Numbered from the stretch's first letter, positions 47,356 through 59,183 are shown. The stretch is DNA of 64,000 nt from Macrocybe gigantea (GCA_011319805.1 SJRY01000084.1:1-64000); one strand, 5' to 3'. Notes: generated by a model not told the origin, from the letters alone. Translations and numbers: made by a program.

Positions 47356-47853
47356 TGTAAGCAGGGCTTACTCGACAATAGGAGGAGGGCGAGGAGGACT
47401 TACATAAGGCCTATATAAGGCTGCCACGAGCTGTACTGATCCCCAGCTTCCAATCCCACATGTCGTAACTGTTTTTGTGTTAGGCTAGATGAATCTCAGA
47501 AGGACTCGGGCAGACTAAGTGCGAGAGTGGTCTTGAGATGATGGCAAAAGGAATATTAAGCCTAGCGCTACTGGTACATCTGGGAGTCCTTATATACATT
47601 ACAGTACTCGAGCACGGACCATGGGCTGTGCAATGCTGTGGACTGCGGATGAGTAAGACTGGAAGGAGATGACTCAGGATGACTAGGGAAGTGGGATGAC
47701 TCGATGGCTGCGTGCTGCGCAGCATGATGGGGGAGATAAGGGATGTGGGAAAGATAAGATAAGAAAATGAATAGTCCTTTGGGCGACATCTGTAACATTT
47801 TGTGCCCATCCCAGTTCAGTGTCGTATGCCGCCCACCTTGTGGCGTGCTTACA
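47356..47853 (+). repeat. S 3' LTR, split by a solo SP LTR
   Basis: The S LTR occupies 47356-47477 and 47803-47853; the purine tract GAGGTGGGGAGGG comes directly before it. TSD GAACT follows. Confidence 0.9.
47478..47797 (-). repeat. Solo SP LTR in the S 3' LTR (320 bp)
   Basis: TSD TTTTG at 47473-47477 and 47798-47802. Minus orientation. Confidence 0.92.
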
Positions 47854-47858
47854 GAACT

Positions 47859-48204
47859 CCCAGCATCATGGCAGCTGATACACCCTGTGTTCAATGAAAC
47901 ACTGCTCATGCCTTACAAAGGACCCCGTTTCAAGATACAAGAGCGACCATCACCACCACCCCCTGAAATCATAAATGATGAAGAAGAGTACGAGATAGAA
48001 GAGATCCTAAAAAGGAAGAAACAAGGGAGGGGGACACTATTCCTGGTCAAATGGAAAGGATACGGACATGAAGAGAACACATGGATCAAAGAGAAGGAAC
48101 TGGGGAATGCGCAGCAAGCTCTAGACCACTTCCTAAAGAAGACTGCAAACCAGGATAAAAGGATCACGACAAGAGGGAAGAAGACCAAAAATCGCACTTC
48201 ATGA
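47859..48204 (+). pseudogene. SP copy C pol end with chromodomain
   Basis: It resumes after element S with LPASWQLIHPVFNETLL, then the chromodomain (EEYEIEEILKRKKQGRG, FLVKWKGYGHEENTWI). The pol stop TGA 48202-48204 overlaps the ORF3 ATG. It is nearly identical to copy A here. Confidence 0.85.
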
Positions 48205-48598
48205 CCACCAATGCCCCCATCAGCATCGACAGCAGCGAGGGCAGCCGTGCACCTACCCCCAACTGCCCAAGTGACCTCGAGAATCTGGCAAGGATTCTCA
48301 ACGCTAGCGACTACATGGACCCCCTCGCCATCACACTTGGCGCATATATGTGCTATGTTATGACCATCCGCACGCACCTCTGGACCAGGCGAACCCCTGA
48401 TGGACCGGCCCCACTGCAGCTGAACGTATTGCGCTTCGTGAGGCGATGGAAATGCTTCGCACAGAAAACCGGCGACTTAAACTCCTCGCCACCACACTCC
48501 ATCACATCCGCGCCTATAATGAAGAGCTCATTCATACATGGGCCCCATGTGCTGTGACCGCCTGGGAGACCAATACTGGGTGGGGACAGCTGGACTAA
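48201..48598 (+). pseudogene. SP copy C ORF3, one-base frameshift
   Basis: The ATG at 48201 overlaps the pol stop (ATGA). The N-terminal part is open, through MDPLAITLGAYMCYV; one G is missing near 48402 (compared with copy A), after which the frame changes. The expected end is TAA 48596-48598. The purine tract CAGAGAGGGTGA follows before the LTR. Confidence 0.6.
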
Positions 48599-48635
48599 GG
48601 TTTTTCACGAGGACGTGAATCTACAGAGAGGGTGA

Positions 48636-48956
48636 TGTTACAGACGTCACCCAAAGGACCATTCAATTTCTTATCTTATCTTTCCCATATCCCTTATCTT
48701 CCCCATCATGCTGCGCAGCATGTAGCCATTGAGTCATTTCACTTCCCTAGTCATTCTGAGTCATCTCCCTTCCAGTCTTACTCATCCGCAGTCTACAGCA
48801 TTGTGCAGCCCATAGTCCATGCTCAAGTACTGTAACATATATAAGGACTCCCAGATATACCAGTAGTGCTAGGCTTAATATTCCTTTTGCCATCGTTTCA
48901 AGACCACTCTCACACTTAGTCTGCCCAAGTCCTTTTGAAATTCATCTAGCCTAACA
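48636..48956 (+). repeat. SP LTR at the 3' end of copy C (321 bp)
   Basis: It differs from the copy C 5' LTR at many positions (roughly 8% by eye), and some variants are instead shared with the copy O LTR (GTAACATATATAAGG, GATATACCAGTAGTGC). The right flank ACTTA does not match the left flank GCAGT. Confidence 0.85.
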
Positions 48957-49285
48957 ACTTACTCATCTAATAGAAAGTTTATAATCATTTTCAATATCTC
49001 AGTATTCATGATGCCAGTGTGTAAGTCATCAAATCCAGATGTGTCAACTATGGTCACATTATAGCCACTAATGTGATTGAGAAAGCAGATGATCTGGATG
49101 TTGCTAGTCTCAGAATCCAGACTATGACTAATTGCGATGCTGTTGTCACCCATCAAAAGCTTGATGAACTAACAAGGAACTAAGGTCAACCTCAAGAACC
49201 CATGTTAGACCTCAATCCTACTGATGATTTTCCTGTTCTGGTGCTGCCCATTATACTGGTGCATTCTATAAGGATGTCAGTTATT
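48957..49285 (-). pseudogene. P-loop GTPase fragment, truncated by SP copy C
   Basis: On the minus strand it has a P-loop MGSTRTGKSS near 49250, then after a probable intron LMGDNSIAISHSLDSETSNIQ and the switch II region TIVDTSGFDDLHTG, and it stops at LLDE followed by a GTAAGT donor exactly where the LTR begins. It is a paralogue of the gene at 50077-51477. Family: fungal AIG1/GIMAP-like small GTPases. Confidence 0.75.
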
Positions 49286-50076
49286 GGTGTTATTACAAAG
49301 GTATGATATGGGGATGTGCTTATGCTATAATGATATCATCTTGACGTTTGTAGCTCAAACTACTGGATGACTCCAAGTCATAGCTAAAATCTTTATCTTG
49401 AGCTATTGTCATCGAATCCGAGTGAAGTACTTTTATAACCAAGGAGAAAATGCATTATATTCTCCATGGCTTATCTTGATCAGGATGCAATCTAGCAATG
49501 CACACCAAGTTCTCATGTCTTAGTCATGTCATCGGCATCTGCAGCAAGTTTCTATTGGACCTGTTCTAGCATGATCTGTATAGCTGCAGCATTCCTTGAC
49601 ATCACCGGTGACTGTAAAGGTCTGATGCCATGTTTTCACTCTTCCATACTGATAGTGACAGGTCATAAAAATATCAAAATGGCATATTCATGATGCTTCA
49701 GATGCCTGGACAGTTGATCATGTATCAGAAGTGGCTGCGGGTGCCTCCAATTAGTCTTGTTCCTATCCATTCTGCATGCTGCAGATTGAGCAGCATGTTT
49801 TCATCTGGGACTTCTTTTTCAAAGCAAGAGACAGCAGAATACCTAACATTCTGGCAATTAGTAGACAGTGGTCTGACACTACTTGTCCATTATATAGTAA
49901 ACATCTTGAAGGGTTGATGATGTGGATGGAAATGCTCAATTCATGAGCCAGTCAACATACAGATAAGAATGAATGAATAGTTGGAATAGTTGGAAGAATA
50001 TAGAAACAAATATCAAGCAGGTTGGTAAATAACTTGAAAAGAGACACATCCACAGAATCTCCAATTGAGGGTAATA
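49286..50076. other. AT-rich spacer between GTPase pseudogenes
   Basis: No conserved protein was recognised on either strand; only short ORFs are present. Confidence 0.4.
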
Positions 50077-51477
50077 TCAGTCAAATACATGCTTTGTGAT
50101 ATCAAGAGTTGTGCCAAGGGTGCTGAGGTAAGGTTTGGCAATGAGGTTGGGCATGAGTGGAATCTCCTCAGCCAACTCCATACCTTTCTTCCTAAAGGAC
50201 TTGTTGTGCTCCTTATGCAGTATATGCTCTGCTGTGTTTTTGGCCTTTTCTGCCTCAGCCACTCTCTTTTTTGTGTTCAGAAGTCTCTTCCTATGATCAG
50301 ACTCACTGTCATTATCTTCTTGTCTTTCTCAAACTGGGCTTGCATCTTCTGTAGCACCTTGCTATGTAATTTTTGTTGCACATCAAGTCACTCTATTCAT
50401 TCCTGCTCTTTCTCCTCTTGCCATTTTGCCTAGTTCTGCTTTTCTGCTTCAGCATCTGCCCTCAGTTCTGCCACTGCTTTCTGCTCTATTTCAAGACCTT
50501 CTTTCAATTCCAATTGCTCCTTCTCCCATCTTTCTAATTCTTTCTGCAGTTTCATACATTCTTCCTCCAACTCTTATCTCATCATCACATTGCTTTCCAC
50601 CATTGTGTTCATCTCCACTTTGAGCTCTGATACTTCCTGCTTGTGCTTCACAATGATCCACTCCACCTCTTCTCAGTGTACAGATCTGGCCGCCATGTCC
50701 TCAAGGCTCTTTTCTTCGACATAAATCTCTTCTTAGATCTTGATTGTCATAGGCACTAATGTGAAAATATGTTCAAGGATCTTGAGTACACTTTCTCTAG
50801 TGTGATTGTATTGCATAAACACTGCCTGTCTATTGACGAATTCCTTGAAGAACTGTGACTTCAACTGAGCCTTGCACTTCATCCCATCCTGTGCCTTCTC
50901 CAATCAATCCCAAAATATTGTGAGAATGACAATATTCTTATAATCATCTGTGCCACAAAGGCTTCTGAACATCCTGAGATTGCAACTAGATTAACCACCA
51001 AATCGAGGATTGGAAATTCACTAAAGATATATAAGGCTGCTCAGCTTTTGTTCATTGTCATATCTTATGAATAATATTCAGTATACAGAGCAAAGGGGAG
51101 GTTAAAAGAAATGACTGACTCGTTGAGAAGAAAATTTGTGATCTTTTTTAAGATCTCTGTGTCGGTCACACCTGTGTGCATGTCATCAAATCCAGGTGTA
51201 TTGACCAGGGTAATGTTGTGACTGCTGACAGTGTCTGAGAAGCAAAAGACCTGAACATCGCTTGTCTTGGATTCAAGGCTATTGCCAATCATGATGTCTG
51301 TATCTCCCATAAGAAGCTTGATAAACTGAATAGGGGACAGTTCATAGACATGGTTAATTGTAATAGTAGTGATGAGTGTACTGATGATTTTCCTGTTCCA
51401 GTGCTGCCCATTATACCATCGAATTCAAGATCAGATTGAGTGAATGCTGTTAAAGACAGTGGAAGGACAATGCTCAC
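50077..51477 (-). pseudogene. P-loop GTPase with coiled-coil tail, decayed
   Basis: On the minus strand: P-loop MGSTGTGKSS near 51400, an intron of about 60 bp, then FIKLLMGDTDIMIGNSLESK and switch II LVNTPGFDDMHTG (51310-51150). The middle part (about 50950-50780) and a long Glu/Lys-rich coiled coil (50700-50380) are readable only across frame changes and stops. The end is AEAEKAKNTAEHILHKEHNK to 50077. The layout matches basidiomycete G-domain proteins with a helical tail. Function is unknown; P-loop and G3 motifs imply GTP binding in the ancestor. Confidence 0.75.
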
Positions 51478-51997
51478 ACTATAACAACATCATCCTCTCA
51501 TTGACCATCAAGGTTTAAATTGTTGAGTTGTTGGTCTGGAATGCCAGGTGATTCTAACCGATAGTCTTCATATTCGAGTTCTGCAAAATCTAACATTGCA
51601 ATAGAGAATGGATTTACTGTCATTGCAAGGTCTGCTGTGGTAAAACTTTATATTCTGTTAGATCTCATATAAGAACATGTTGTGCCAACATGTCATCAAA
51701 GCAGTGTTTGTTCAGCAAGTGCTGATAACACTGTTATAATACTGCTGTACCATTGGCATCCCTGAGCAATTGAAGGCATGTCAGGAGGTCTGTGCCCTTT
51801 CGATTTCACAATACCACATCTAGTCAGATCAGTCATAGGCCATTGGTGACTTCAAAAAAGTTTTTGCCCCATTCCCACAACCAGACACAGAAGCAGAATG
51901 CAAGTGGCATGTGCAACAGCATGTAGCTATCAATATAGCTGCAACAATTGACATTGCCTCTTCAGCTGGAATGACATTTGATGATTGAGGCCAGTGC
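51478..51997. other. Spacer before element E, nothing recognised
   Basis: No protein similarity or RNA gene was recognised. It ends in the TSD (ACTGT, 51998-52002) of element E. Confidence 0.4.
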
Positions 51998-52002
51998 ACT
52001 GT

Positions 52003-52421
52003 TGCTACGCAAAACTAAATCTGCGTGCAGGTCACTCTAATCTAACCCTTAGATGTGAGAGATGGAAAAAAGGATGCTATTACTAGCCAGCTCAAAGCTG
52101 GATTCTACTATGTACAATTTAGGTATTTATATGTTACGACTACTGAGCACGGACCATGACTATGCTATCCTCATGTTGCATGAAACCCTCAACCCTTGGC
52201 CGTCTGAGTAAGGATTTGGCTGTGCTCCACATGTTGTCCTACAGGTACTGTGCAATAACCCTTCGCCTTGATCAATGCTGACGTGTCGTTGTCGTAGGGT
52301 TTCCTCGAGTCGTCGCATTGTATCTTGTTTGTCACATCGCAGTTTGTGTCACATGTTCGTCATGTGGCTTTTGAGTCATGTGCCCATCATCAAGATAACG
52401 ATTAGTCCTGAAATCGTAACA
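52003..52421 (-). repeat. E 3' LTR (419 bp)
   Basis: TGCTACGCAAAAC...ATCGTAACA on the plus strand. The purine tract AAGAAGGGGGTAAT precedes it on the minus strand. Confidence 0.92.
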
Positions 52422-52479
52422 TTACCCCCTTCTTAGAGATTGCATCCTCGCAATCATGTTCTTCTTTTTCATCATCCTT

Positions 52480-55400
52480 CTAATTCTTTTGGCGCTCATC
52501 CTCACCTATGATTTTCTGATCCCGATGTTGCTGCCATGCCTGCCAGGCCACGTCCAGGTGATCTTCGACTTCTCTCGGGTCCGACATCCAGCCGGTGAGG
52601 GTCCTTTTCTTCAGGAGCGTCTTCATTTGCTGATCATGTGGGTAGACCCAGACTTCATTAGCTGTGTGGTCGAAGAGGACCTTCGGTGATTGGGATTGAT
52701 AGAGTCGGGTGCATATTACTTTCTTTGGTGCAGGTCGGAGTGGCAACTGATGCTGTCCTTTCTCTAGGGATGGTGCCTCGGGGTTCTCATGATGAAATTT
52801 CACGACTGCATTCAGCGCATCTTCGTTGACATTCTCAGCAGGTTCCCAGATAGCGTTCTCGAGGGGGTATTCCTTCCAATGTATTCTATATTGTAATTTT
52901 CCTCTGTTCCATCGAGAATTTATTACAGCTTCTACTTCATATTGTCTTTCTCCTTCCATGACGATGGGAGGAGGTCGTTTAAGAATCATTACTGCTTTTT
53001 GTCACGGAAACGCCAGTGCCGTGTACAGGGTGAGTTCAGACTCATTTCAGACGGGGTAGATCTTCCAATGTTCCAGTAGTTCGAGTTCATACACCGATTC
53101 TCCAATTCATCATTTGACTTTGAATGGACCAAACCATTTGTTGTTGAGTTTATCAGTCGGTTGGTTGGTTGTGATATTGGTGCCTTCCAACCAGACTTGA
53201 TCGCCCTCATGATACTCTCGGGCGGGCTTTTGTTTCCAGTCATAAGTCCGTTTCATTATCTCTGCAGCTTTCAACAAAGAGGTCTCGGCCTTGGACCGAA
53301 TTTCCTTCATCATTTTGGTGAATTCCTCAGCAGTTTGTGACTTAGCATTATGCCTCAGAGGTTCTTTTCCAGTATATGGATGCCGCCGTGGTTTAGATAA
53401 AATGGGGAATATCCAGTCACTGAGTGAATTCGATTGTTATAGGAAAATTTGGCCATTGGTAGCCAATCCGCCCAGTCATTTTGCCGGTAATTCATGAAGA
53501 GTTTCAGGTACTGCTCAAGTTCCTGATTGACTCGTTCCATTTGTCCATTGGTCTGTGGATGATACGGCATCGAAGGGGCTCCTTTAATTTCCAAAAGTGC
53601 ATAGAGGTCCGTCATGAACACAGAGACGAATTGTCCCTCTGTCGCTGATAACTTTCTTTGGGAGTCCATAACTCGAGAATATGGCGTCGCATAGATTGCG
53701 AGCAACCCCTTCTGCCATGATTTCCATATTGACTGGTATAAATTTGGCTCCTTTAGTGAACCGATCTACCGTCACTATTATGCCATTGAATTCTTGAGAT
53801 TCGGGGAGGGGTCCGATGAGATCTACAGATATGATCTCCCATGGTTCCTTCGGTATCTCATTCGGATGGAGTGGGGCGTGCTTCCGATCTCTGATGATCT
53901 TCGTCCATTGGCATTTGTCACATCCTTTGACATATGCTTTGACGTCATTCATCATTTTGGGCCACCAGAAATTGCGTGTGATTAACTCGTGTGTCTTTGT
54001 CTGTCCTGAGTGTCCTGAGATCTGATCTGAATGGTGGATTTCGATGATCCGTTCCCTTATCTTTTGGCTTTTGGGAACGTAGTACCATTTTAACCACATA
54101 ACGATTCGGTCATTTTCTTCTCAGCCGTGTTCACCTTCGTCAAGATGTTTCTGAACCTCAGGTTCTCTTTGTTTCCAGGCCCTTTTGATTTGGTCCAGAA
54201 TGTCCTGAAACTCTGGTGTCAGCGTGATCTTTGCCATGAAAATCTGGCGAAAATTCTCTGGCTTTAGGAGTACAACATTTTTGTTATCATTCTTCCCCTT
54301 CTCATGGTCTGGTCGTCTCGACAGACTGTCTGCCTTAGTCATTGATTTCCTGGGTTTGTGCTCCAGGACAAAGTCGTAGTCCTGAAGTTCAGAGATCCAA
54401 CGAGCTTGCCAGCGATTCAGTTTCTGAGGCTTTCGGAAGTATTCGAGATTCTTATGATCTGTCCAAATCTCGAATTTATATCTGGCACCGCAAAGGTATT
54501 GGCGCCATTCTTCTAGTCTGGTCATAATCACGAGCATCTCTTTGTCATAGATCTTGTAGTTCCGTTCCATCAGGTTCAATAACTTTGACATGAAAGCCAC
54601 CAGTCTCCAAGTACTATTGGATTGTTCCTGAGAAAGGACACCTCCGATGGCATAATTTGAGGCATTGACTTCCATTCAGAATTTTCCATCATCTCGGGGC
54701 ATCGCGATGATTGGTGCTGAACAGATCTATTTCTTTAATCTGTCGAAGGCATCGTCTTGGGCTTTCCTCCATGTCCAGTTGGCTTTTCCAGTTAATTCTG
54801 TCAAAGGTTTCACGATCTTTGCGAACCCCTCGATGAAATACCGGTAGAAGTTGCAAAAGCCTAGGAATTGCTGGACGTCCCTTTTACAGGTGGGTTTTGG
54901 CCATCCTTTAATGCCTTCAACCTTAACAGGACCCATCTTGATGCCGTTTTCCAAGACAATCATTCCAAGGTATTCTACTTCCAGCTGATGAAACGAGCAT
55001 TTCTCAGGTTTCAGGTAAAGCTTATTGTTCTTTAGCTTTTCCAACACACATTGAATGAGCCATCTGTGTTCATTCAAATCTTTATTGAAGATAAGAATGT
55101 CATCCATATAGATTACTACGTGTCCCTGATCGATTTCGTCTTTAAAATTCATCATCATTTAGAAAGTAGCCAGTGAATTCATCAGTCCGAAGAACATGAC
55201 CAGGGGTTCGAACATTCCCTAGTTTGTCCGAAATGCGGCCTTCCATTCATCGCCTTCTTTCATGCAGACATTATTGTATCCCCATCAGATGTTGAGTTTC
55301 GTAAAGAACTTTGCTCCCTTCAGTTTGTCAATTAATTCCTGGATTAGGAGGAGCAGATATTTGTTCTTTATCATCATGTCATTTAACTTCTGATAGTCCT

Positions 55401-55605
55401 GTACAGGTCATAGGGATCTGTCCTTCTTTTTCACAAAGAAGAAAGGTGAGGCCATTGGCGACTTCAATGGTCTAATTCGTCTGGTATTTAGATTTTCATC
55501 TAAAAAGGCATCCAACTGCTTCTGTTCATCTAGTGTCAAGGGATAGACCTTGCAATCCTAGAGTTTAGCTCCTGGGATGAGTTTGATTACATGGTCCCAA
55601 GGTCG
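52480..55605 (-). pseudogene. E pol (RT-RH-IN-chromodomain), decayed
   Basis: RT has IYMDDILIFNKD (near 55115) and FLGFCNFYRYFIEGFAKI (near 54850). RNase H is at 54675-54121 (VNASNYAIGGVLSQEQ). Integrase is at 54099-53110 with an HHCC finger (HHSDQISGHSGQTKTHELI...CDKCQW) and DLIGPLPESQEFNGIIV. The chromodomain is at about 52950-52800 (YEVEAVINSRWNRGKLQYRI, WKEYPLENAIWEP), with a further 90-codon tail. Several frameshifts and stops occur. Confidence 0.85.
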
Positions 55606-58068
55606 TCATGGTGGTAGTTCATCGAACGACTCTTTTCTGAACACTGAATCCTTGAAACAGTGGTATTCTTCCAGTACGATTTCTTCAAAGGTTTTAGCCT
55701 TTGTTGCCTTTGCCGTCGCTTTGGCCAGTTTGGAAGCCATCATTTGGAAAGCCCTCAGATGGAACTCTTGGTTCATGTCAATCATCAAGAGTTTTTCTCC
55801 ATGTTCGAAGTCTACCTCATTTGTCTCGATAGAGGTGTCGTCGTCTTCGGGGTTTCCTTTTCGGACAATCCACTGACACTCTTCAGGGCATCGATCGAAT
55901 GTGATCTTCTCTGTCTTCCAATTGATTTGAGAGTTGTGATGCTTAACCCATTCATAACCGATGAAGATCTGGCCCTTTCCGAGTTCAGTAACTGAGAAGA
56001 TCATTCGCTCAATGTAGTCTTGGATCCGGACTCTCAGTTCAACATATTCACATATGTCGCCTGCCATGTTACGGGTTCCATCTGCATTGTGGACCGGAAT
56101 AGAAATCGGATATCTTTTTGTATTGATCTTCTTTTTCTTAATGAACTTCCGATCTATGCAAGATCCGGTACATCCTGTATCAAGCAGAGCCTTTACGCTG
56201 TATGTCCATCCAGTGTCCAGGGTCGTGATCATCAAAGGTACATCCATTTGGTTTCCATTGCCGCCTCTGACAAATCGTGGCTTTTGTCTGAGGTTGAGCA
56301 GTATGTGGAGTGTGTTGTGGTCATTCATCTGGTTGATCTCATGAAGTCTTTCTAATGAGATGTCCTTCTGTTGCGATTGATCTGTCCATGCCTTAAGGAT
56401 CGTGTACGCCTTTGACTTATCCTGCTGATAGATCTGCTGAGCTACCCAGAGTAGGGTATATCCTTTTACGAGACCGAACTCTCGTGCACCTTCTCGTTCA
56501 AAGTATTCTTTAAGGTCAGGAATGTCTCTTATATTAATACTCAATAATACATAGTCAGCCAGTGAAGTGGTGCTTTTTCCCAGCTCTATTGAAAACCCTG
56601 CTTCAGCTCTTCGATCTTAGCAGTAGTGGTCGTAGTCTCATTCTGCGTTTCTACATTCCTTGTGACATATTTCAGTCGGGGGTTCATCGGGCAGTTACAT
56701 CTGATGTGTCCCTTCTGTCTGCACCAGAAGCAGTGTCCTTTGTGCCTCATCCAGTCGACATCTATGGCATTTGGGTTGGGCTGTTCTTGAGCATTACCAG
56801 TTACTAGTGCCGGAGTTTGCTCCTTAGGCGCCGTGATTCCCTGTGCCGGTTTCTATATTTGCTTGGGAGCAAATTGCTCCTTTGCACCAAATTCTTTTTG
56901 GGCCTGGCGATATTGCCGGTCCAGTTCTGTCACTCGTTTATACCACCAGTCAATGTCCTCCTCGTGGACACCTCCTAGTTCGATGATTCAACGTCTGAGT
57001 GCCTGGTCGAGTCCATGTTTAAAGATATCGATGAGGGTGATGTCATTGTATTCCATCAAGGGAGCCCAGCTCCAGAATTCAACAATGTAGTCCTCGACTG
57101 GTCGTCGGCATTGCGATAGTTCCTTAATCTGGATAATTGCATCGTTCCATGTCTCCATTGTCATGAAGAACTCGTGGGCTTCCGCCTTGAAATTCTCCCA
57201 GTCTTTGAATGGTGGGAGATGTCCAAGGGGGTCTGTCCTGACTTCCAGAGTGTTAGCTGTTGCCGGCGTAATGATGCGGCCGTGTTCCCAGTCGTCATAG
57301 GTGGAGTGATTTCTGAACTCCTGCCTGCATCCGTTCAATTCTGTCTTGAACTCTAGCCACTCTTGTAGCTTTGAGTCTGCCCAGTTCTATGCATGTTCAG
57401 CCTTGCCTCCCGTGATCTGTTGCAGTGCATAAGTGATTATGTCCCATTTATTGGTGATCTCTTCTTTGTCGAAGTAGACTTCTATGTGTCAAAGCCAGTG
57501 TCCAATCAAACCGGGATCCTCTTTATATGGATCCGGTGGTTCCAATTTTGTTCTCTTGGGCTTCTTGCCCAAGTCCAGTTCTTCTTTGATTGCATCAACC
57601 AAAGTCCGAGTCGCATTCTGTACCTGTTCGGCTGTTACAGACGTTGCCCAAAGGACCATTCATTTTCTTATCTTATCTTTCCCACACCCCTTATCTCCCC
57701 CATCATGCTGCACAGTGCGCAGCCATCGAGTCATCCCACTTCCCTAGTCATTCTGAGTCATCTCCTTCCAGTCTTACTCATCCGCAGTCCACAGCATTGT
57801 GCAGCCCATGGTCCGTGCTCGAGTACTGTAATGTATATAAGGACTCCCAGATGTACCAGTAGCGCTAGGCTTAATATTCCTTTTGCCATCATCTCAAGAC
57901 CACTCTCGCACTTAGTCTGCCCGAGTCCTTCTGAGATTCGTCTAGCCTAACATCGGCCTGCTGTGGGTTGTTTCAAAGGGTGCCCCAGGCTAAGGCAAGA
58001 GGGTTGGCAGCGAAGAGGATAGTGAGGATAATCATAATAAAGGCGAAGAGGGCAGCAATGAGTTCCAT
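55606..58068 (-). pseudogene. E gag and protease, interrupted by a solo SP LTR
   Basis: ATG at 58068-58066 (MELIAALFAFIMIILTILFA, hydrophobic). After a TGA and removal of the LTR with its TSD the frame continues with EQVQNATRTLVDAIKEELD. The capsid region is at 57338-56990, the zinc knuckle CFWCRQKGHIRCNC near 56735, and the protease LLDTGCTGSCIDRKFIK near 56180. Stops occur at several CGA or CAG positions. Confidence 0.8.
57633..57952 (+). repeat. Solo SP LTR in E gag (320 bp)
   Basis: TSD TCGGC at 57628-57632 and 57953-57957. Plus orientation, opposite to E. Confidence 0.92.
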
Positions 58069-58759
58069 GATGTGTGATGTGAAAGGGGTTGGGTGTGTGA
58101 TGTGATTTATCGAATAGTACTGTATGAGCGGCACACGACCATCAGCTTCCACTTCGGTTGGATCCAGAGAAAAGGTGGTAGGTGCCTGTTAAACTGCAGA
58201 TGGGTCAGCTCAAATCCTTGTCGCAATGGGGATGCCCCAAATGGCAGTCAAGGAAGGTTTCCTTGTCAGAAGTCCCAGTGGTCTGGCGACTCCTTTCTCA
58301 TTTCGGGTCAACACACATTCCCGACAACGATCTTCAAGGGCATTTTTGAAAGGTGGTCGAGGGCGGGGACTATCTGCACGTCCGAGTCCTCCTGTCTCTC
58401 TTGCTAAGGTACGTCCTGGGTCAACACACTACCCGGTCAAACGTGCAGTGGGACTCTCTGAGGATTATCCCAGCACAGCCTTTTGATGTTCAATTCGGTC
58501 AGGGTCGGACTCAACGTTACCCTTAGACCTCTCATACATCCAAGTACTACGAACAAGGACCTCTAATAGAGACTGGAATATGGGGTTGGCGCAGGGTGGG
58601 GAGTGATAGTGAAAGATAGAAATGTTAGTTTTGGTAGGGGATGGAGGTATAACGGTAGCGGGTTCCTTTGGTCACTTGGCACTCGAGGCCATCAGGCAAC
58701 AAAGGAAGAGCGTGGAGAGAGAAGAGTAGTGAGGTGCGCAAGTGCTAGCTTCAAGCTTT
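58069..58759 (-). other. E leader between 5' LTR and gag
   Basis: About 690 bp of untranslated leader. No clear ORF on the minus strand. The 9 nt beside the LTR (AAAGCTTGA on the minus strand, 58759-58751) do not start with TGG; they match the reverse complement of LTR positions 58859-58851 at 8 of 9 bases, a possible decayed self-primer. Confidence 0.4.
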
Positions 58760-59178
58760 TGCTACGCAAAACTAAATCTGTATGCAGGTCACTCTAATCT
58801 AACCCTTAGATGTGAGAGGTGGGGAAAAGGATGCTATTACTAGCCAGCTCAAAGCTGGATTCTACTATGTACAATTTAGGTATTTATATGTTACGACTAC
58901 CGAGCACGGACCACAACTATGCTATCCTCATGTTGCGTGAAACCCTCAACCCTTGGCCGTCTGAGTAAGGATTTGGCTGCGCTCCGCATGTTGTCCTACA
59001 GGTACTGCACAATAACCCTTTGCCTTGATCAATGCTGACACATCATTGTCATAGGGTTTCCTCGAGTCATTGCATTGTATCTTGTTTGTCATGTCACGGT
59101 TTGTGTCACGTGTTCATCATGTGGCTTTTGAGTCATGTGCCCGTTGTCAAGATAACGATTAGTCCTGAAATCGTAACA
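58760..59178 (-). repeat. E 5' LTR (419 bp)
   Basis: TATAAATA on the minus strand at 58888-58881. TSD ACTGT follows at 59179-59183. Confidence 0.92.
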
Positions 59179-59183
59179 ACTGT

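Larger units (their letters stand above)
41202..47853 (+). mobile_element. S: Ty3 chromovirus with 173-bp LTRs, two solo SP LTRs inside
   Basis: 5' LTR 41202-41374, 3' LTR 47356-47853 (enlarged by a solo SP LTR), TSD GAACT at 41197-41201 and 47854-47858. Order is gag, protease, RT, RNase H, integrase, chromodomain. Most internal stops are TGA at former CGA codons. No TGG-type primer site follows the 5' LTR; instead there is a T-rich stretch. Confidence 0.92.
23283..48956 (+). mobile_element. SP copy C: Ty3 chromovirus split by AS and S insertions
   Basis: Segments are 23283-27386, 39883-41201 and 47859-48956. Continuity is shown by the AS insertion (ACGG 27383-27386 and ACAG 39879-39882) and the S insertion (TSD GAACT 41197-41201 and 47854-47858). 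The 5 bp before it are GCAGT but the 5 bp after it are ACTTA, so no TSD is visible, and its two LTRs differ much more than those of A or B. The internal region is nearly identical to copy A. Confidence 0.85.
52003..59178 (-). mobile_element. E: Ty3 chromovirus with 419-bp LTRs
   Basis: 3' LTR 52003-52421, 5' LTR 58760-59178, TSD ACTGT at 51998-52002 and 59179-59183. Minus-strand order is gag with a zinc knuckle, protease, RT, RNase H, integrase, chromodomain. A solo SP LTR sits in gag (57633-57952). It has many stops. It split the flank between the GTPase pseudogenes. Confidence 0.92.

Noticed and set aside
58226..58486. Plus-strand ORF in the E leader (SPSGLATPFSFRVN)
   Set aside because: Overlapping ORFs in two frames, no domain, and it lies in the untranslated leader of an opposite-strand element.
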